Assembly (NCBI GenBank): GCA_029548365.1
Contig: JAKPNN010000003.1
Coordinates: forward strand, 82,477-146,476
Direction of reading: 5' to 3'
DNA from: Chloroflexota bacterium
GTDB taxonomy: Bacteria; Chloroflexota; Anaerolineae; Anaerolineales; Anaerolineaceae
DNA length: 64,000 bases
Below the pieces are notes generated by a model, which saw nothing but the letters and a program-made list of their open reading frames with translations, was not told the origin of the DNA and ran no database searches. The position numbers and the translations under genes were made by a program. Shown one piece after another: positions 45,339 through 54,572 of this stretch (within the stretch, counting starts at the first letter, position 1; every line of letters begins with the position of its first letter).

Positions 45339-46073
45339 TTATTCGCTCTTACAAACCGGTATATCTGCCTCGTTGTTGCCAGCATTGAGCTTTAGCCCAA
45401 AATATGGGGCTGGATCCAGGGTGTTTTCAATCTCCAGTTCATTCATAAACCTCCCCTGACCGTCGTCCTTGACAATGGAAAAGTGCAAATGGACGCCGGT
45501 TGGCCTGCCTGGCGTTCCGGAGTAATTTCCCTGGTAGCCCAGAAGCGTGCCTGCCGAAACTTCAATCTCTGCGCTGCCCGGGGGAAAGGCGTCAACAATC
45601 AGAGATCGGCCGTTTTGATCCGCCATGTGGGTGTAATAGGTCCAAATCTGGCGCTCAGGCTGCAGAGGATCAGAAGGAATGCGAATAATCACCGTCGAAG
45701 TCCAACTCGGCAGACGGTTGAGAAAGCCATCATAAGCGGCGTAAACCGGTGTTTCACCAGTAGCGGTTCCAGCGAAGATATCAATTCCCTGGTGACGGTG
45801 ACCGGGTCGAAAAGAATCCCCCCATAAAAAACCAATCATTCCCGATGTCGGCATGATAAAAGGCGCTTCACCACAGCGGGTCAATGCAGGGATTACCGCT
45901 TCCCGATGTGCGCTGGGATTTCGCAAAAATTCAAATACTGCGCGGTTACGTGAAGTGTTTGAAAAATACACACGGTAAAGAAGGAAAATTCCTGAAGCTA
46001 TTCCAGCCAGCACAACCGACATCAAGATTAACAACCATTTTCGACGCATCATTTTTTGAATAAACGGGGACAT
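45339..46073 (-). CDS. M23-family peptidase (LytM/gametolysin type), membrane-anchored
   Basis: A 244-residue protein with an N-terminal membrane helix (about residues 13-34) and an M23 domain. Zinc ligands are visible in HRHQGIDIFA (H-x3-D) and VHLHFSIV (H-x-H). M23 enzymes cleave peptidoglycan cross-links or peptides outside the cell. The domain has an insertion between the first strands but is otherwise complete. ATGs at codons 8 and 9 are possible alternative starts. No clear ribosome site is seen. Confidence 0.85.
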   Translation of the reverse strand: MSPFIQKMMRRKWLLILMSVVLAGIASGIFLLYRVYFSNTSRNRAVFEFLRNPSAHREAVIPALTRCGEAPFIMPTSGMIGFLWGDSFRPGHRHQGIDIFAGTATGETPVYAAYDGFLNRLPSWTSTVIIRIPSDPLQPERQIWTYYTHMADQNGRSLIVDAFPPGSAEIEVSAGTLLGYQGNYSGTPGRPTGVHLHFSIVKDDGQGRFMNELEIENTLDPAPYFGLKLNAGNNEADIPVCKSE

Positions 46074-46219
46074 GACACCATTCTATCAAAAATCGAGCAT
46101 CCCATCCATCAGACGTAACAATTCTTATAGTTTTCCAATTCTTTTCCGACACGCTGTTAATACTTCCACAATAAGATAAAAGTTAAGAAATAAAAACTAA
46201 TTAATAAATGGAGGATGAC

Positions 46220-46636
46220 ATGACCCTGTATATCAACCCTGGTAGGCGATCCATGAGAAGGCGAATGATGGAAGAAATGATGCGTGATTGGGATGAAGAC
46301 TACTCACCCAACCTGACTTTCCCAATTGATGTGATTGCCGACAAGGATTCCTTTACCATTAAAGCGCTTCTACCTGGCGTTCAACCCGATGACCTTGAGA
46401 TTAACATTGTTAATGAACTTGTCACCATCTCTGGCGAATTGAAGGTTAACCGCGAAGAAAGCGAAAACTATCTGCTGGCGGAATGCCCCAGTGGGAGGTT
46501 CCACCGGGCATTGACTCTGCCCACCCCGCTTGATTCATCAAAGGTGCAGGCTGAGCTTGAAAACGGCATTTTAACTGTGGTTGTGCCCAAGGCTGAGGAA
46601 GCCAAGCCGCGCACGATCAAAGTTACCCGGAAATAA
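46220..46636 (+). CDS. Hsp20/alpha-crystallin small heat-shock protein
   Basis: A 138-residue sHsp chaperone that holds unfolding proteins. The alpha-crystallin domain spans about residues 33-130, with KALLPGVQPDDLEINIVNE and the typical LENGILTVVVPKAEE end. GGAGG precedes the ATG at 46220; another in-frame ATG four codons earlier lies inside the ribosome site. No CIRCE element is seen upstream. Confidence 0.93.
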   Translation: MTLYINPGRRSMRRRMMEEMMRDWDEDYSPNLTFPIDVIADKDSFTIKALLPGVQPDDLEINIVNELVTISGELKVNREESENYLLAECPSGRFHRALTLPTPLDSSKVQAELENGILTVVVPKAEEAKPRTIKVTRK

Positions 46637-46651
46637 ATCAGAATGATGTTC

Positions 46652-46681
46652 AATCACCGCCTTGTCGTTAAGGCGGTGATT
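46652..46681 (+). terminator. Strong hairpin after hsp20
   Basis: A perfect 12-bp stem (AATCACCGCCTT with AAGGCGGTGATT) with a 6-base loop, 15 bases after the stop codon. No proper T-run follows, so it may protect the transcript end instead of terminating. Confidence 0.55.
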
Positions 46682-46875
46682 GATATGGTTTAAAGGTGAT
46701 TACTTCTTCCTGCCGTGTTCTTCAAAAAACGGGCAGTCAAGCTTTCTGAGGTTTAAAATTCAGCGCGTGAGGAGAGAAACATGCGCATGTTCAACTTTCT
46801 AATAACATTAGGCTCATTTTAATCGGTATAATGAAATACACTTTGACGCCCTCCCTGGTGATGATTACGGGTTGA
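46682..46875. other. Intergenic region after hsp20 with a possible 13-codon ORF
   Basis: This part of the 527-base gap before the repeat-protein gene holds no confident gene. A tiny frame at 46781-46822 (MRMFNFLITLGSF) has a GAGGAGAG ribosome site four bases before its ATG. A 74-codon frame further right (46935-47159) has no ribosome site and overlaps the leader of the next gene; I do not call it. Confidence 0.3.
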
Positions 46876-46904
46876 TTGTATTTGTGCATTAAATCTCGTA
46901 TAAT
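46876..46904 (+). promoter_or_regulatory. Promoter of the secreted repeat protein
   Basis: TTGTAT and a perfect TATAAT with 17-base spacing. A long leader of about 250 bases separates it from the start at 47164. Confidence 0.75.
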
Positions 46905-46909
46905 TAGAA

Positions 46910-46926
46910 AAAGTGATCATCACTTT
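46910..46926. promoter_or_regulatory. Perfect inverted repeat, candidate operator
   Basis: AAAGTGAT-C-ATCACTTT, an 8-1-8 perfect repeat beginning five bases after the -10 box, covering the expected transcription start. A bound repressor would block the promoter. Confidence 0.6.
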
Positions 46927-47163
46927 ACGAAACCTTGTTCTGTGCAAGCAGGGCAATGGTAGACATGGAAGAGCCGGTTTGTTTTCGTAAGAACCTCGTT
47001 TACCAAGATTTTCCTTTATGTGAGCAAACCGACAGGACAAGACACTTTCATAGATTGGCTGAATCACACACCCGACCAGGTAGTGATTTACCACCAAAAA
47101 AGAGAAGGATTGTTGATCTTCAATTAACTCAACGAGAACCAAGTCAAATCAAGAGGTGATCCA

Positions 47164-48183
47164 ATGAAAAAACTCTCCCTAACCATTATATTTGTGCTTA
47201 TCATGGCACTCGTGTCTGTGAACGCAAACGTTTCAGCCGCGGCGATACCCACCATTTCGATCGTATCAGTTGAAGCAGATAACACCGTAACGATTCAAAC
47301 ACACAACTTCCCGGCAAACCGGTCATTCCTGGTATTAATGGGAAAAATCGGGACTCGCGGCGTTGGCGGCATCCACATTACCACCATCTCCTCCGGCACG
47401 GGCGGTTCCTTCAGTCAAACCTTTGACATACCGGCAGCATTGAAGGGTGATTACCAGATTGCCATCCGCTTACAAACCTTAGACGGCTATTTCTATGCTT
47501 ACAATTGGTTTTTTAACAACTCCGGTGCAACTCCGCCAGCCGGCGGCGGCACTCCAGGCGGTTATACAGGCATCCCTACCTTCTTAATCACCGGCGTTGA
47601 AAGGGATGATACCGTCACCATCCGCACCAACAATTTCCCTGCCAACTACGATTTCAAAGTTCTGATGGGAAAAATGGGCACCAAAGGGATCGGCGGCATC
47701 CACGTGGAGACCATCTCCTCCGGTACGGGCGGCGCTTTCGATAAGACTTTTAACATTCCTGCAGCGCTAAAAGGTGATTACCGAATTGCCATCCGACTCG
47801 AATCAACCACAGGCGGATTTTATGCCTTTAACTGGTTTTACAACAACACCACAACCACCACAACCACACCGCCCGTTTATGGCGGTTATACAGGCATCCC
47901 AACCTTCTTTATCACCGGCGTTGTGAAGGATGACACCTTCACCATCCGAACCAACAATTTCCCTGCCAGCTACGATTTCAAAGTTCTGATGGGAAAAATG
48001 GGCACTAAAGGGATCGGCGGCATCCACGTTGCAACGATCTCTTCTGGTGCGGGCGGTGTCTTCAATGAAACCTTCAACATTCCTGCAGCCCTCAAAGGCG
48101 ATTCCAGGATCGCCATCCGGCTCGAATCAACCAGCGGCGGGTTTTACGCCTTTAACTGGTTCTTCAACAACACTTACCCCTGA
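47164..48183 (+). CDS. Secreted protein of three tandem repeats, unknown function
   Basis: A 339-residue protein with a signal peptide (MKKLSLTIIFVLIMALVS, cleavage near AAA) followed by three about 95-residue repeats joined by Gly/Thr/Pro linkers. Each repeat runs from IPT.. through NNFPAN, LMGKMGTKGIGGIHV, SSGTGG and NIPAALKGD to FYAFNWFFNN. Repeat 1 has drifted; repeats 2 and 3 are nearly identical, also in DNA. Similar repeat proteins occur, as far as I recall, mainly in Chloroflexota; the role is unknown, with a beta-sandwich surface module likely. The ribosome site is AAGAGGTGATCCA. Confidence 0.8.
   Translation: MKKLSLTIIFVLIMALVSVNANVSAAAIPTISIVSVEADNTVTIQTHNFPANRSFLVLMGKIGTRGVGGIHITTISSGTGGSFSQTFDIPAALKGDYQIAIRLQTLDGYFYAYNWFFNNSGATPPAGGGTPGGYTGIPTFLITGVERDDTVTIRTNNFPANYDFKVLMGKMGTKGIGGIHVETISSGTGGAFDKTFNIPAALKGDYRIAIRLESTTGGFYAFNWFYNNTTTTTTTPPVYGGYTGIPTFFITGVVKDDTFTIRTNNFPASYDFKVLMGKMGTKGIGGIHVATISSGAGGVFNETFNIPAALKGDSRIAIRLESTSGGFYAFNWFFNNTYP
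47557..48180 (+). repeat. Tandem 324-base coding repeat (units 2 and 3)
   Basis: The unit beginning GGCGGTTATACAGGCATCC at 47557 recurs at 47881, a period of exactly 324 bases (108 codons). Long runs match base for base, indicating a recent in-frame duplication. A more diverged unit 1 precedes it. Confidence 0.85.
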
Positions 48184-48285
48184 GCCAACAAACGGCGAAG
48201 CGAGGTTCAGTCATTTTGATAATGGATCGAAGGGTCTGGTTTAACACCTTTTTGTGTAGTAATATGCACAAGAGGTTTATTCACA

Positions 48286-48666
48286 ATGAACAACAAAATC
48301 ACGATTATCGAAGGCCCAACCCCAAACTTTGACTCCGTCGAGACCGACTTTATTATGGGTGTCAACGGCTGGACCGCCGGTCTGACCGAAGGCCCTTTCC
48401 TGTACGATACCGCGCGCACAACCCTGCGCACCTTCAATGGCGAAGCGCTGATTGAACGCTGCCATAAAGCCTGGGCTCGCAAGCTCACCATGTACCTTGA
48501 ATATCGCGATCCGATTGGTTTGAGGAAAGAAGTCCCCATCGTCGCAGCTCGAACGATTGATTCTGAGGATGGCGATCTGCTCATCTTATGGGTCAGGCAA
48601 TATCCAGAAGACACTGAAGAAATGGAAGACGATCTGGATTTTGACGACATCGACGGCGAGTGGTAA
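48286..48666 (+). CDS. Small acidic protein of unknown function
   Basis: A 126-residue soluble protein. The core GVNGWTAGLTEGPFLYDTARTTL and the segment LTMYLEYRDPIGLRKEVPIV look conserved, and the C-terminus is a run of Asp/Glu (EDDLDFDDIDGE). No family is recognised. There is no signal peptide or membrane segment. It is a single-gene unit closed by a strong terminator. Codon use and frame are unbroken, so it is likely real. Confidence 0.7.
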   Translation: MNNKITIIEGPTPNFDSVETDFIMGVNGWTAGLTEGPFLYDTARTTLRTFNGEALIERCHKAWARKLTMYLEYRDPIGLRKEVPIVAARTIDSEDGDLLILWVRQYPEDTEEMEDDLDFDDIDGEW

Positions 48667-48692
48667 ACAGATCAGAACACTCATAAGAAAAC

Positions 48693-48724
48693 AAAGGCGA
48701 TCAGAAGTTTGATCGCCTTTTTTG
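48693..48724 (+). terminator. Terminator of the acidic-protein gene
   Basis: An 11-bp stem (AAAGGCGATCA with TGATCGCCTTT), 6-base loop, T-run to 48724. Confidence 0.9.
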
Positions 48725-48871
48725 ATTCAATTTTCTTACATCAACCTGCTCGTATGCTGTCTTCCTCAATTAGCCAATTTCAGGCATTGACATAAAACAC
48801 CGCGAAAGCGCATACAGGCAGGCTGCTCCGGAATCGTCAGTAAAACGTACTCTGTGATATTAAATAATGAA

Positions 48872-48945
48872 TACTCCAGGAGGGACTCGAACCCCCAACC
48901 TAGGCGTTAGGAGTGCCTTGCTCTATCCGTTTGAGCTACTGGAGC
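48872..48945 (-). tRNA. tRNA-Arg (anticodon CCT)
   Basis: A 74-base tRNA. Acceptor stem GCTCCAG/CTGGAGT (one G-T pair), D stem GCTC/GAGC, anticodon loop CTCCTAA with CCT, T arm with GGTTCGAGTCC. The anticodon stem has one A-C mismatch at its last pair. The discriminator base is A and CCA is not encoded. It reads AGG codons. Confidence 0.93.
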
Positions 48946-48976
48946 AAACTTAATTGTGGACTGATTGTATCACAAA

Positions 48977-50068
48977 TCAGGGTAAGACGGTCCATGGGTT
49001 GATGAACCCGCCTAAATACCTGACCTCAAAATGCAGATGTGGACCGGTTGAATTGCCCGTTGAACCCGCATATCCGATGACAGCTCCCTGCCCCACATTT
49101 GATCCGCAGAATACGTTGATCGCACTGAGATGGGCATACAGGGTATGATACCCGTTCATGTGATCAATCATCACCACATTGCCATAACCGTTGCTGTTCC
49201 AACCAGCAAAAACCACAACGCCAGCATCAGAAGCATAAATTGGTGCGCCTGTTGCTGTGGCGACATCAATGGCGAGATGCCCCGACCAAAAGTCATTTCC
49301 AGAAAGATAGTGATTGTCAGCAGGCCAAATAAACCAGCCGCCGCCATAATAATAGGGTGGAGAGATCACACAGCCATCCGGCAGGGATGCCGTCCCAGAG
49401 CGACCAACAGCATAGGTGGGCACCACCCATTGTTGAAACTCACGTTGACCGCCCGGGATCATCACCATAGTTCCCGGTTCAATCTCTGGATTAGTCAAAT
49501 CCAATTTGTTTCCGGTCCAATTTAAGATATCATCGGCTGCAGCTTGATACTCTGCAGCAACAGCATCCAGTGTATCACCGTCTTTCCACTCATACATAAT
49601 GCCATTGGTGGGCGGAATAAGCAGTACCTGTCCAATCCTCAATGTGTGGGGATCATCACGCAACACCGCATAATTAGACCACAGCAACGTTTCCGGAGAG
49701 ATATTAAATTTCTGGGCAATGCTGAAAACAGCATCTCCCGATAAAACCTCGTAATCAACCGGATGGCTGCGTGGTCGCGTGGGTGCAATGGTGTACGCGA
49801 CTGGGATCCGCATCACTGAGGGATCATCAAGCAGAAACTCAAAATAGGGTAAATTAGCCGGGGTTTCCCCAGTCAGAACCTCAAAAGAGTCATGCGCCAG
49901 GACTTGCGTCCCACCGTTTTGATCAGCCATTTCTTGGGCTAAGATGGGTTGCCAGTAAAGCGCAGAAATCAATACAACTACCAGGATTAACGTCACCAAC
50001 CAGGACAGCCATTTATGCCAGCGTTTCATGGGTGGCTGCTTTGTTTTTTCTTCAGGTTGAACAGACAA
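48977..50068 (-). CDS. LysM and M23 peptidase protein (membrane-anchored)
   Basis: A 363-residue protein: N-terminal basic tail and membrane helix (about residues 20-42), a LysM domain (YEVLSGDAVFSIAQKF ... LRIGQVLLIPP), a second LysM-like segment (YEWKDGDTLDAVAAEYQ), then an M23 domain. Zinc ligands are in SGHLAIDVA and PHLHFEV. LysM binds peptidoglycan and M23 cuts it, so a role in wall or envelope remodelling is expected. Some Chloroflexota lack a typical wall, so the substrate could differ. It is 20 bases downstream of rho. Confidence 0.9.
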   Translation of the reverse strand: MSVQPEEKTKQPPMKRWHKWLSWLVTLILVVVLISALYWQPILAQEMADQNGGTQVLAHDSFEVLTGETPANLPYFEFLLDDPSVMRIPVAYTIAPTRPRSHPVDYEVLSGDAVFSIAQKFNISPETLLWSNYAVLRDDPHTLRIGQVLLIPPTNGIMYEWKDGDTLDAVAAEYQAAADDILNWTGNKLDLTNPEIEPGTMVMIPGGQREFQQWVVPTYAVGRSGTASLPDGCVISPPYYYGGGWFIWPADNHYLSGNDFWSGHLAIDVATATGAPIYASDAGVVVFAGWNSNGYGNVVMIDHMNGYHTLYAHLSAINVFCGSNVGQGAVIGYAGSTGNSTGPHLHFEVRYLGGFINPWTVLP

Positions 50069-50088
50069 AATACATCACCTCGAACAAA

Positions 50089-51363
50089 TTATACTTCATC
50101 CGTAAGCGATTCGAGGAATTCGAGGTTATTCTTTGTCCGGCTCATTTGCTGAAGAACAGCTTCAGTTGCCACAGCCGGGTCTAAACCCGCGCCATGGGGT
50201 GCATTACCAATCATTTGTAGATACATCCGCCGCATCAACCAGGCAAGCTTTAGAATGTCAGGACCTAACAGCAGATCCTCTCTGCGGGTTGATGACCGTT
50301 CAATATCAATCGCCGGGAAGGTGCGCCGTTCCTGTAAACGGCGCGAGAGATGCAATTCCATATTGCCGGTTCCTTTAAATTCTTCAAAGACCACGTCATC
50401 CAGCCGGGAGCCGGTATCAACCAGCGCCGTGGCGATGATGGTCAATGAGCCGCCTTCTTCCAGGTTTCGGGCAGCGCCAAAGAAACGCTTGGGCGGATAC
50501 AGCGCCGAGGGATCCAAACCGCCAGAAAGCGTCCGCCCGGAGGGGTTGACCACCAGGTTATATGCCCGCGCCAACCTGGTCAGCGAGTCCATCAAGATCA
50601 CAACATCGTGCCCGGATTCCACCAGCCGTTTTGATCTTTCCAATGCGATCTCAGCCATGCGCACATGCGCCGACACCGGTTCATCAAAGGTCGAAGCCAC
50701 AACTTCGGCTTCAACCGAACGGTCCATATCCGTCACTTCTTCCGGGCGCTCACCAATCAGCGACATAATTTGCCTGACTTCAGGGTGATTGTGGAAAATG
50801 GCGTTGGCAATTTCTTTCAAAATGGTTGTTTTCCCGGCCTTCGGTGGGGAAACGATCATCGCGCGTTGCCCACCTCCAATTGGCGCAACCAGGTTGATGA
50901 TCCGGGTCGAAAGCACTTTGGGGTCATATTCCAAATCAAAACGTTGATCTGGAAAGATAGGAGTCAGGCTTTCAAATTTGGGTCGAATGCGGGCTTCTTC
51001 CGGGGTCATACCGTTAACAAATTCAACCTTTAATAAGCCGTAGTGTCGTTCTGATTCCCGCGGCGGTCGAACATGACCGATCACCATATCGCCAGAACGT
51101 AATTCATAGCGCCTTAATTGCGCCTGTGAGACATACACGTCCTCAGCCCCGATTCGGTAATCCTGGCGTAAAAAGCCAATACCCTCGTTCATTATTTCCA
51201 GAATGCCACCTCTGATTTCTAAACCTTCGTTCTCTCCCAGGGCGCGTGCGACATGCAGAATCAGGCTTTCTTTTTTATGACGATGGGGCCTTTGGATGTT
51301 CAAATCTTTAGCCATTGAACGTAATTCGGATAATGATTTTTTTTCTAGTTGAAGAATGTCCAT
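50089..51363 (-). CDS. rho: Transcription termination factor Rho
   Basis: A 424-residue hexameric RNA helicase that terminates transcription. The N-terminal helical and cold-shock-like domain binds RNA (GILEIMNEGIGFLRQ). The ATPase has Walker A PPKAGKTT (about residues 173-180), Walker B VVILMDSLTRLARAYN, the Q-loop region and TALVDTGSRLDDVVFEEFKGTGNMELHLSR, all characteristic of Rho. Length is normal and the acidic insert of some actinobacterial forms is absent. Confidence 0.96.
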   Translation of the reverse strand: MDILQLEKKSLSELRSMAKDLNIQRPHRHKKESLILHVARALGENEGLEIRGGILEIMNEGIGFLRQDYRIGAEDVYVSQAQLRRYELRSGDMVIGHVRPPRESERHYGLLKVEFVNGMTPEEARIRPKFESLTPIFPDQRFDLEYDPKVLSTRIINLVAPIGGGQRAMIVSPPKAGKTTILKEIANAIFHNHPEVRQIMSLIGERPEEVTDMDRSVEAEVVASTFDEPVSAHVRMAEIALERSKRLVESGHDVVILMDSLTRLARAYNLVVNPSGRTLSGGLDPSALYPPKRFFGAARNLEEGGSLTIIATALVDTGSRLDDVVFEEFKGTGNMELHLSRRLQERRTFPAIDIERSSTRREDLLLGPDILKLAWLMRRMYLQMIGNAPHGAGLDPAVATEAVLQQMSRTKNNLEFLESLTDEV

Positions 51364-51782
51364 AGTTATTATTTCTCTTCTATAGGATTAGTATTCAAAT
51401 ATGATTTCGCAGATACTCCACAGCAATAATGCCCACTGTCACAAAGTTGGAGGTGAATAAGAAGCATAAATGAATTTGGAAGTGTTTGTACAATTGTTTT
51501 TAGGCAAGTGATTATCCCATGTGCTGCCCTAAAAGCGAGGTCTTGACCTGGCCGTTGTTGGCCTCTATGGTGGATAAGGGCGAGCGGGATGATTGTATTC
51601 GGTTAACTGCCGAAGTTTTTCTTACTTTTCTGAAACGACTGTCTTATCAATGGATAACAAATATATTATAACAGATATTTATTCCCTTGCAAGTAATTTA
51701 AAAATCTTTTCCAAAAGGTGTGGCGTTTTTCTGCCCTTCATCATACTAGAAATTTTCTATTGGTCAAGCCCTGAAAAAGAGC
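51364..51782. other. Intergenic region upstream of rho
   Basis: No confident gene. It must hold the rho promoter. A 50-codon plus-strand frame (51519-51671; MCCPKSEVLTWPLLASMVDK at its start) looks like a fragment of some coding sequence but has no ribosome site and no recognised family. The right end abuts MITE copy A. Confidence 0.3.
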
Positions 51783-52055
51783 GTGTTGAAAACAAATGGT
51801 ATTTAATAATCGGAGTTTGAATGAAAACAAAAATTTCTAGTATTTACGGTTATTGTGAATATTATCATAATTCGTAGGGGCGGACTTTCGCGAAGCACTC
51901 TTCGAGCCATGTCCGCCCAGGGCAACCACGGAGGGTTGCCCCTACGGGTGACCGGGTCAACCACAGCTCAATATCCTTTCAGGGTACAGGGAGTGCCACG
52001 CAAAGGTCCGCCCCAACAAATGATGCTGAATTAAGAACTAACCAATTTTCAACAC
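51783..52055 (+). mobile_element. MITE-like element, copy A
   Basis: A 273-base non-coding element bounded by the inverted repeat GTGTTGAAAA / TTTTCAACAC. The interior has an AT-rich left part, a hairpin with CGTAGGGGC (51873-51881) and GCCCCTACG (51938-51946) and a right part with CAGGGAGTGCCACGCAAAGG. A second copy with matching ends and different core lies at 62983-63226 in the same orientation. No transposase is encoded. No target-site duplication could be fixed. Confidence 0.65.
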
Positions 52056-52197
52056 TTTCGAAAAAAGCTATTGTAAAAAATAAATCCAGTTCAATAAACG
52101 ATGGGAAAACCATCTCAACCGCCTGCATGTGTTACTCACAAATTGCTATGCTATAATCCAATTTAACACCAACCCAAAAACTATTCAGGAGACCAGC

Positions 52198-54468
52198 ATG
52201 GCACGTCGGTCAACAAAAACTTCCACAGCCACACAGAGCAGAAAACCAAAGCCAAAAGCAAAACCAGGATCAAAATCAAAAGCAAAATCTCAGGAACACC
52301 TTCTCTCCGGAATCACTCCCCAGAAACGTGTTGATATTATTGCAATCCTGCTGCTATTGATCGGAGCCTTAACCCTGATCAGCCTCTTCACTCAAAGCAG
52401 CGGTCGATTAACCGCCTGGTGGGTACAATCCCTTTCCACATTCATCGGCTGGGGAGTTTATATCCTTCCCCTGGTATTGATGCTCTTCGGCGCCTGGATA
52501 CTCCTCAGAAACAATCAGCATTTTCCAAAATTATCCTTTGTGCGCATTATTGGAATAATTCTGATCACCATTAATTTGACCGCCTGGTTACATCTGATCA
52601 TTGATGGTAGCTTTTTAGATGCTCGGCTGGGAAATGGCGGCGGTTACCTTGGTGCAGCAATCAAAATCGGGTTTGTCCGCCTGCTGGGAAAACCAGGGAC
52701 GATCATTGCCCTGATCGCCTGGCTGCTGATCAGCTTGATCATCACCCTCGACCTTACTATGGCGAACATTATTAAGTGGATCGGGAGCTTGCTGAACACG
52801 TTGGGTGAAAGCATCGCTCGGGTTGCCGACAACATCAAAGCTCGTCTTCAGAACCGGAGGAGAGCCCGCAAGCAATCAAAACAAGCTGAAACTCACCGGG
52901 TCAGCCCTGCTGTAAACCAGGAACAACCCTCTCTTTCAGCCACGCCTGCGGGTGCAACAACCGTTACTCTCCAGGAAACTCCAGAAGCCCTGCCAAAAGA
53001 ACCGGTGTGGGTCCTCCCAAACCCTGAAGATATCCTTGATCCAGCCATTACGCCCCCGGATGACACTGAAAATGACCGCCACCGGGCACGGGTCATTGAG
53101 GAGACGTTGCGCTCCTTTGGTGCTCCGGGTCATGTGGTAGAAATCAAGCGCGGACCCTCGGTAACATTGTTTGGCGTCGAACCGGATTTTATCGCCTCCC
53201 GCAATGCAAAAACAAGGGTGCGCGTGTCAAAAATCACTGCGTTGTCCGATGATCTCGCATTGGCGTTGGCCGCATCGCGGATTCGCATTCAGGCGCCGGT
53301 GCCTGGTAAAGGCTACATTGGCATCGAAGTCCCCAACCAGCATATTTCAATCGTATCCCTTCAGGAAGTACTCCTGAGCCCAACTTATCAGCAATTGAAT
53401 TCTCCAATAAAAGTAGCCCTCGGCAAAGATGTTTCCGGCAACCCGGTGGCAACCGACCTGACAGCTTTACCCCACCTGTTAATTGCCGGCACAACGAATT
53501 CCGGAAAATCTGTTTGCATCAATGCCATCCTGTCCTGTTTGTTACTGAATAAAACCCCAGATCAATTACGTCTGGTGCTGATTGACACGAAGCGCGTGGA
53601 ATTGGGTGGATACTACAGCATTCCGCATTTACTGTCGCCCGTCGTTGTTGAGGCTGCACATGTCGTCGGTGCCCTGCAGTGGATGATGCGCGAAATGGAT
53701 ATTCGCTATCGTAAGTTTTCTGACATCGGCGCGCGCAATATCAGTGAATTCAATCGATTTTGTGAAAAGAACAACACAAAAGAATTGCCTTACATTCTGG
53801 TCGTGATCGACGAACTCTCCGACCTAATGATGCTGGCTCCCGATGAAGCCGAGCGCTCCCTGACGAGATTGGCTCAATTAGCACGCGCCACGGGAATCCA
53901 CCTGATCATCGCCACACAACGCCCCTCAACAGACATTATTACCGGGCTGATCAAAGCTAACTTTCCAGCCCGGATTGCCTTTGCTGTTGCATCTTCCGTC
54001 GATAGCCGCGTGATCCTCGATCAACCGGGCGCTGAACGTCTTCTCGGCAACGGGGATATGCTTTTCAAGCCGCCTGATGCTCCGGCTCCCATTCGTATTC
54101 AGGGAGCCTACGTCTCAGATGACGAAATCTTCCGCCTGGTTTCCTATTGGCGGAGTTTTAGTGTTTCTGAAGGCGCACCTGAACGACCCGACCAACCGGC
54201 TGCCTTTCACACCACGACCGGAGGCGTCCTGAAACAAACACCTCTCTGGGAAGAAATTGAATCTGACCAGGATGATAAATATATGCAAGCCCTGGAAATA
54301 TTTCGCTCTGAAGGATATGCTTCCATTTCTTTGCTTCAGCGCAAATTACGGATTGGCTATACACGCGCGGCCCGACTGATCGACGAAATGGAGAAGCAGG
54401 GCATAATCGGTCCACCGGACCCAAAGACACAGTTGCGAGCCTTTCTTAATCAGCAAGATGATAAATAA
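52198..54468 (+). CDS. ftsK: FtsK/SpoIIIE-family DNA translocase
   Basis: A 756-residue septal DNA pump. The start at 52198 has CAGGAG upstream. After a basic tail there are four membrane helices (about residues 43-190), a linker, then the motor domain: alpha domain (LRSFGAPGHVVEIKRGPSVT), Walker A IAGTTNSGKSVC (about residues 429-440), Walker B ILVVIDELSDLMM, and a C-terminal gamma winged helix (SLLQRKLRIGYTRAARLIDEME) that reads KOPS-type sites. It moves chromosome ends apart at division. The gene is intact. Confidence 0.95.
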   Translation: MARRSTKTSTATQSRKPKPKAKPGSKSKAKSQEHLLSGITPQKRVDIIAILLLLIGALTLISLFTQSSGRLTAWWVQSLSTFIGWGVYILPLVLMLFGAWILLRNNQHFPKLSFVRIIGIILITINLTAWLHLIIDGSFLDARLGNGGGYLGAAIKIGFVRLLGKPGTIIALIAWLLISLIITLDLTMANIIKWIGSLLNTLGESIARVADNIKARLQNRRRARKQSKQAETHRVSPAVNQEQPSLSATPAGATTVTLQETPEALPKEPVWVLPNPEDILDPAITPPDDTENDRHRARVIEETLRSFGAPGHVVEIKRGPSVTLFGVEPDFIASRNAKTRVRVSKITALSDDLALALAASRIRIQAPVPGKGYIGIEVPNQHISIVSLQEVLLSPTYQQLNSPIKVALGKDVSGNPVATDLTALPHLLIAGTTNSGKSVCINAILSCLLLNKTPDQLRLVLIDTKRVELGGYYSIPHLLSPVVVEAAHVVGALQWMMREMDIRYRKFSDIGARNISEFNRFCEKNNTKELPYILVVIDELSDLMMLAPDEAERSLTRLAQLARATGIHLIIATQRPSTDIITGLIKANFPARIAFAVASSVDSRVILDQPGAERLLGNGDMLFKPPDAPAPIRIQGAYVSDDEIFRLVSYWRSFSVSEGAPERPDQPAAFHTTTGGVLKQTPLWEEIESDQDDKYMQALEIFRSEGYASISLLQRKLRIGYTRAARLIDEMEKQGIIGPPDPKTQLRAFLNQQDDK

Positions 54469-54497
54469 AACCTGAGAATGAAAGCGGTGCAGATTAA

Positions 54498-54525
54498 TTG
54501 ACAATTACCAGGGAATCGGTACAAT
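54498..54525 (+). promoter_or_regulatory. Promoter 1 of rpsA
   Basis: TTGACA and TACAAT with 16-base spacing, 30 bases after the ftsK stop. Confidence 0.65.
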
Positions 54526-54572
54526 AGTTAAACTGATTATTATTTTCCTTGTCGTTGGTTAAGGTATAAGGG

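Noticed and set aside
46137..46219. CIRCE element before hsp20
   Set aside because: No TTAGCACTC-N9-GAGTGCTAA repeat is present.
46935..47159. A 74-codon plus-strand frame before the repeat protein
   Set aside because: No ribosome site, low-complexity composition, and it lies in the leader of the next gene.
47557..48180. CRISPR-like array from the regular repeats
   Set aside because: The repeats are 324-base in-frame coding units of a secreted protein, without spacers; no other array was seen in the window.
51593..51820. A 75-codon frame left of and into MITE copy A
   Set aside because: It crosses the left boundary of the element and has no ribosome site or family pattern.
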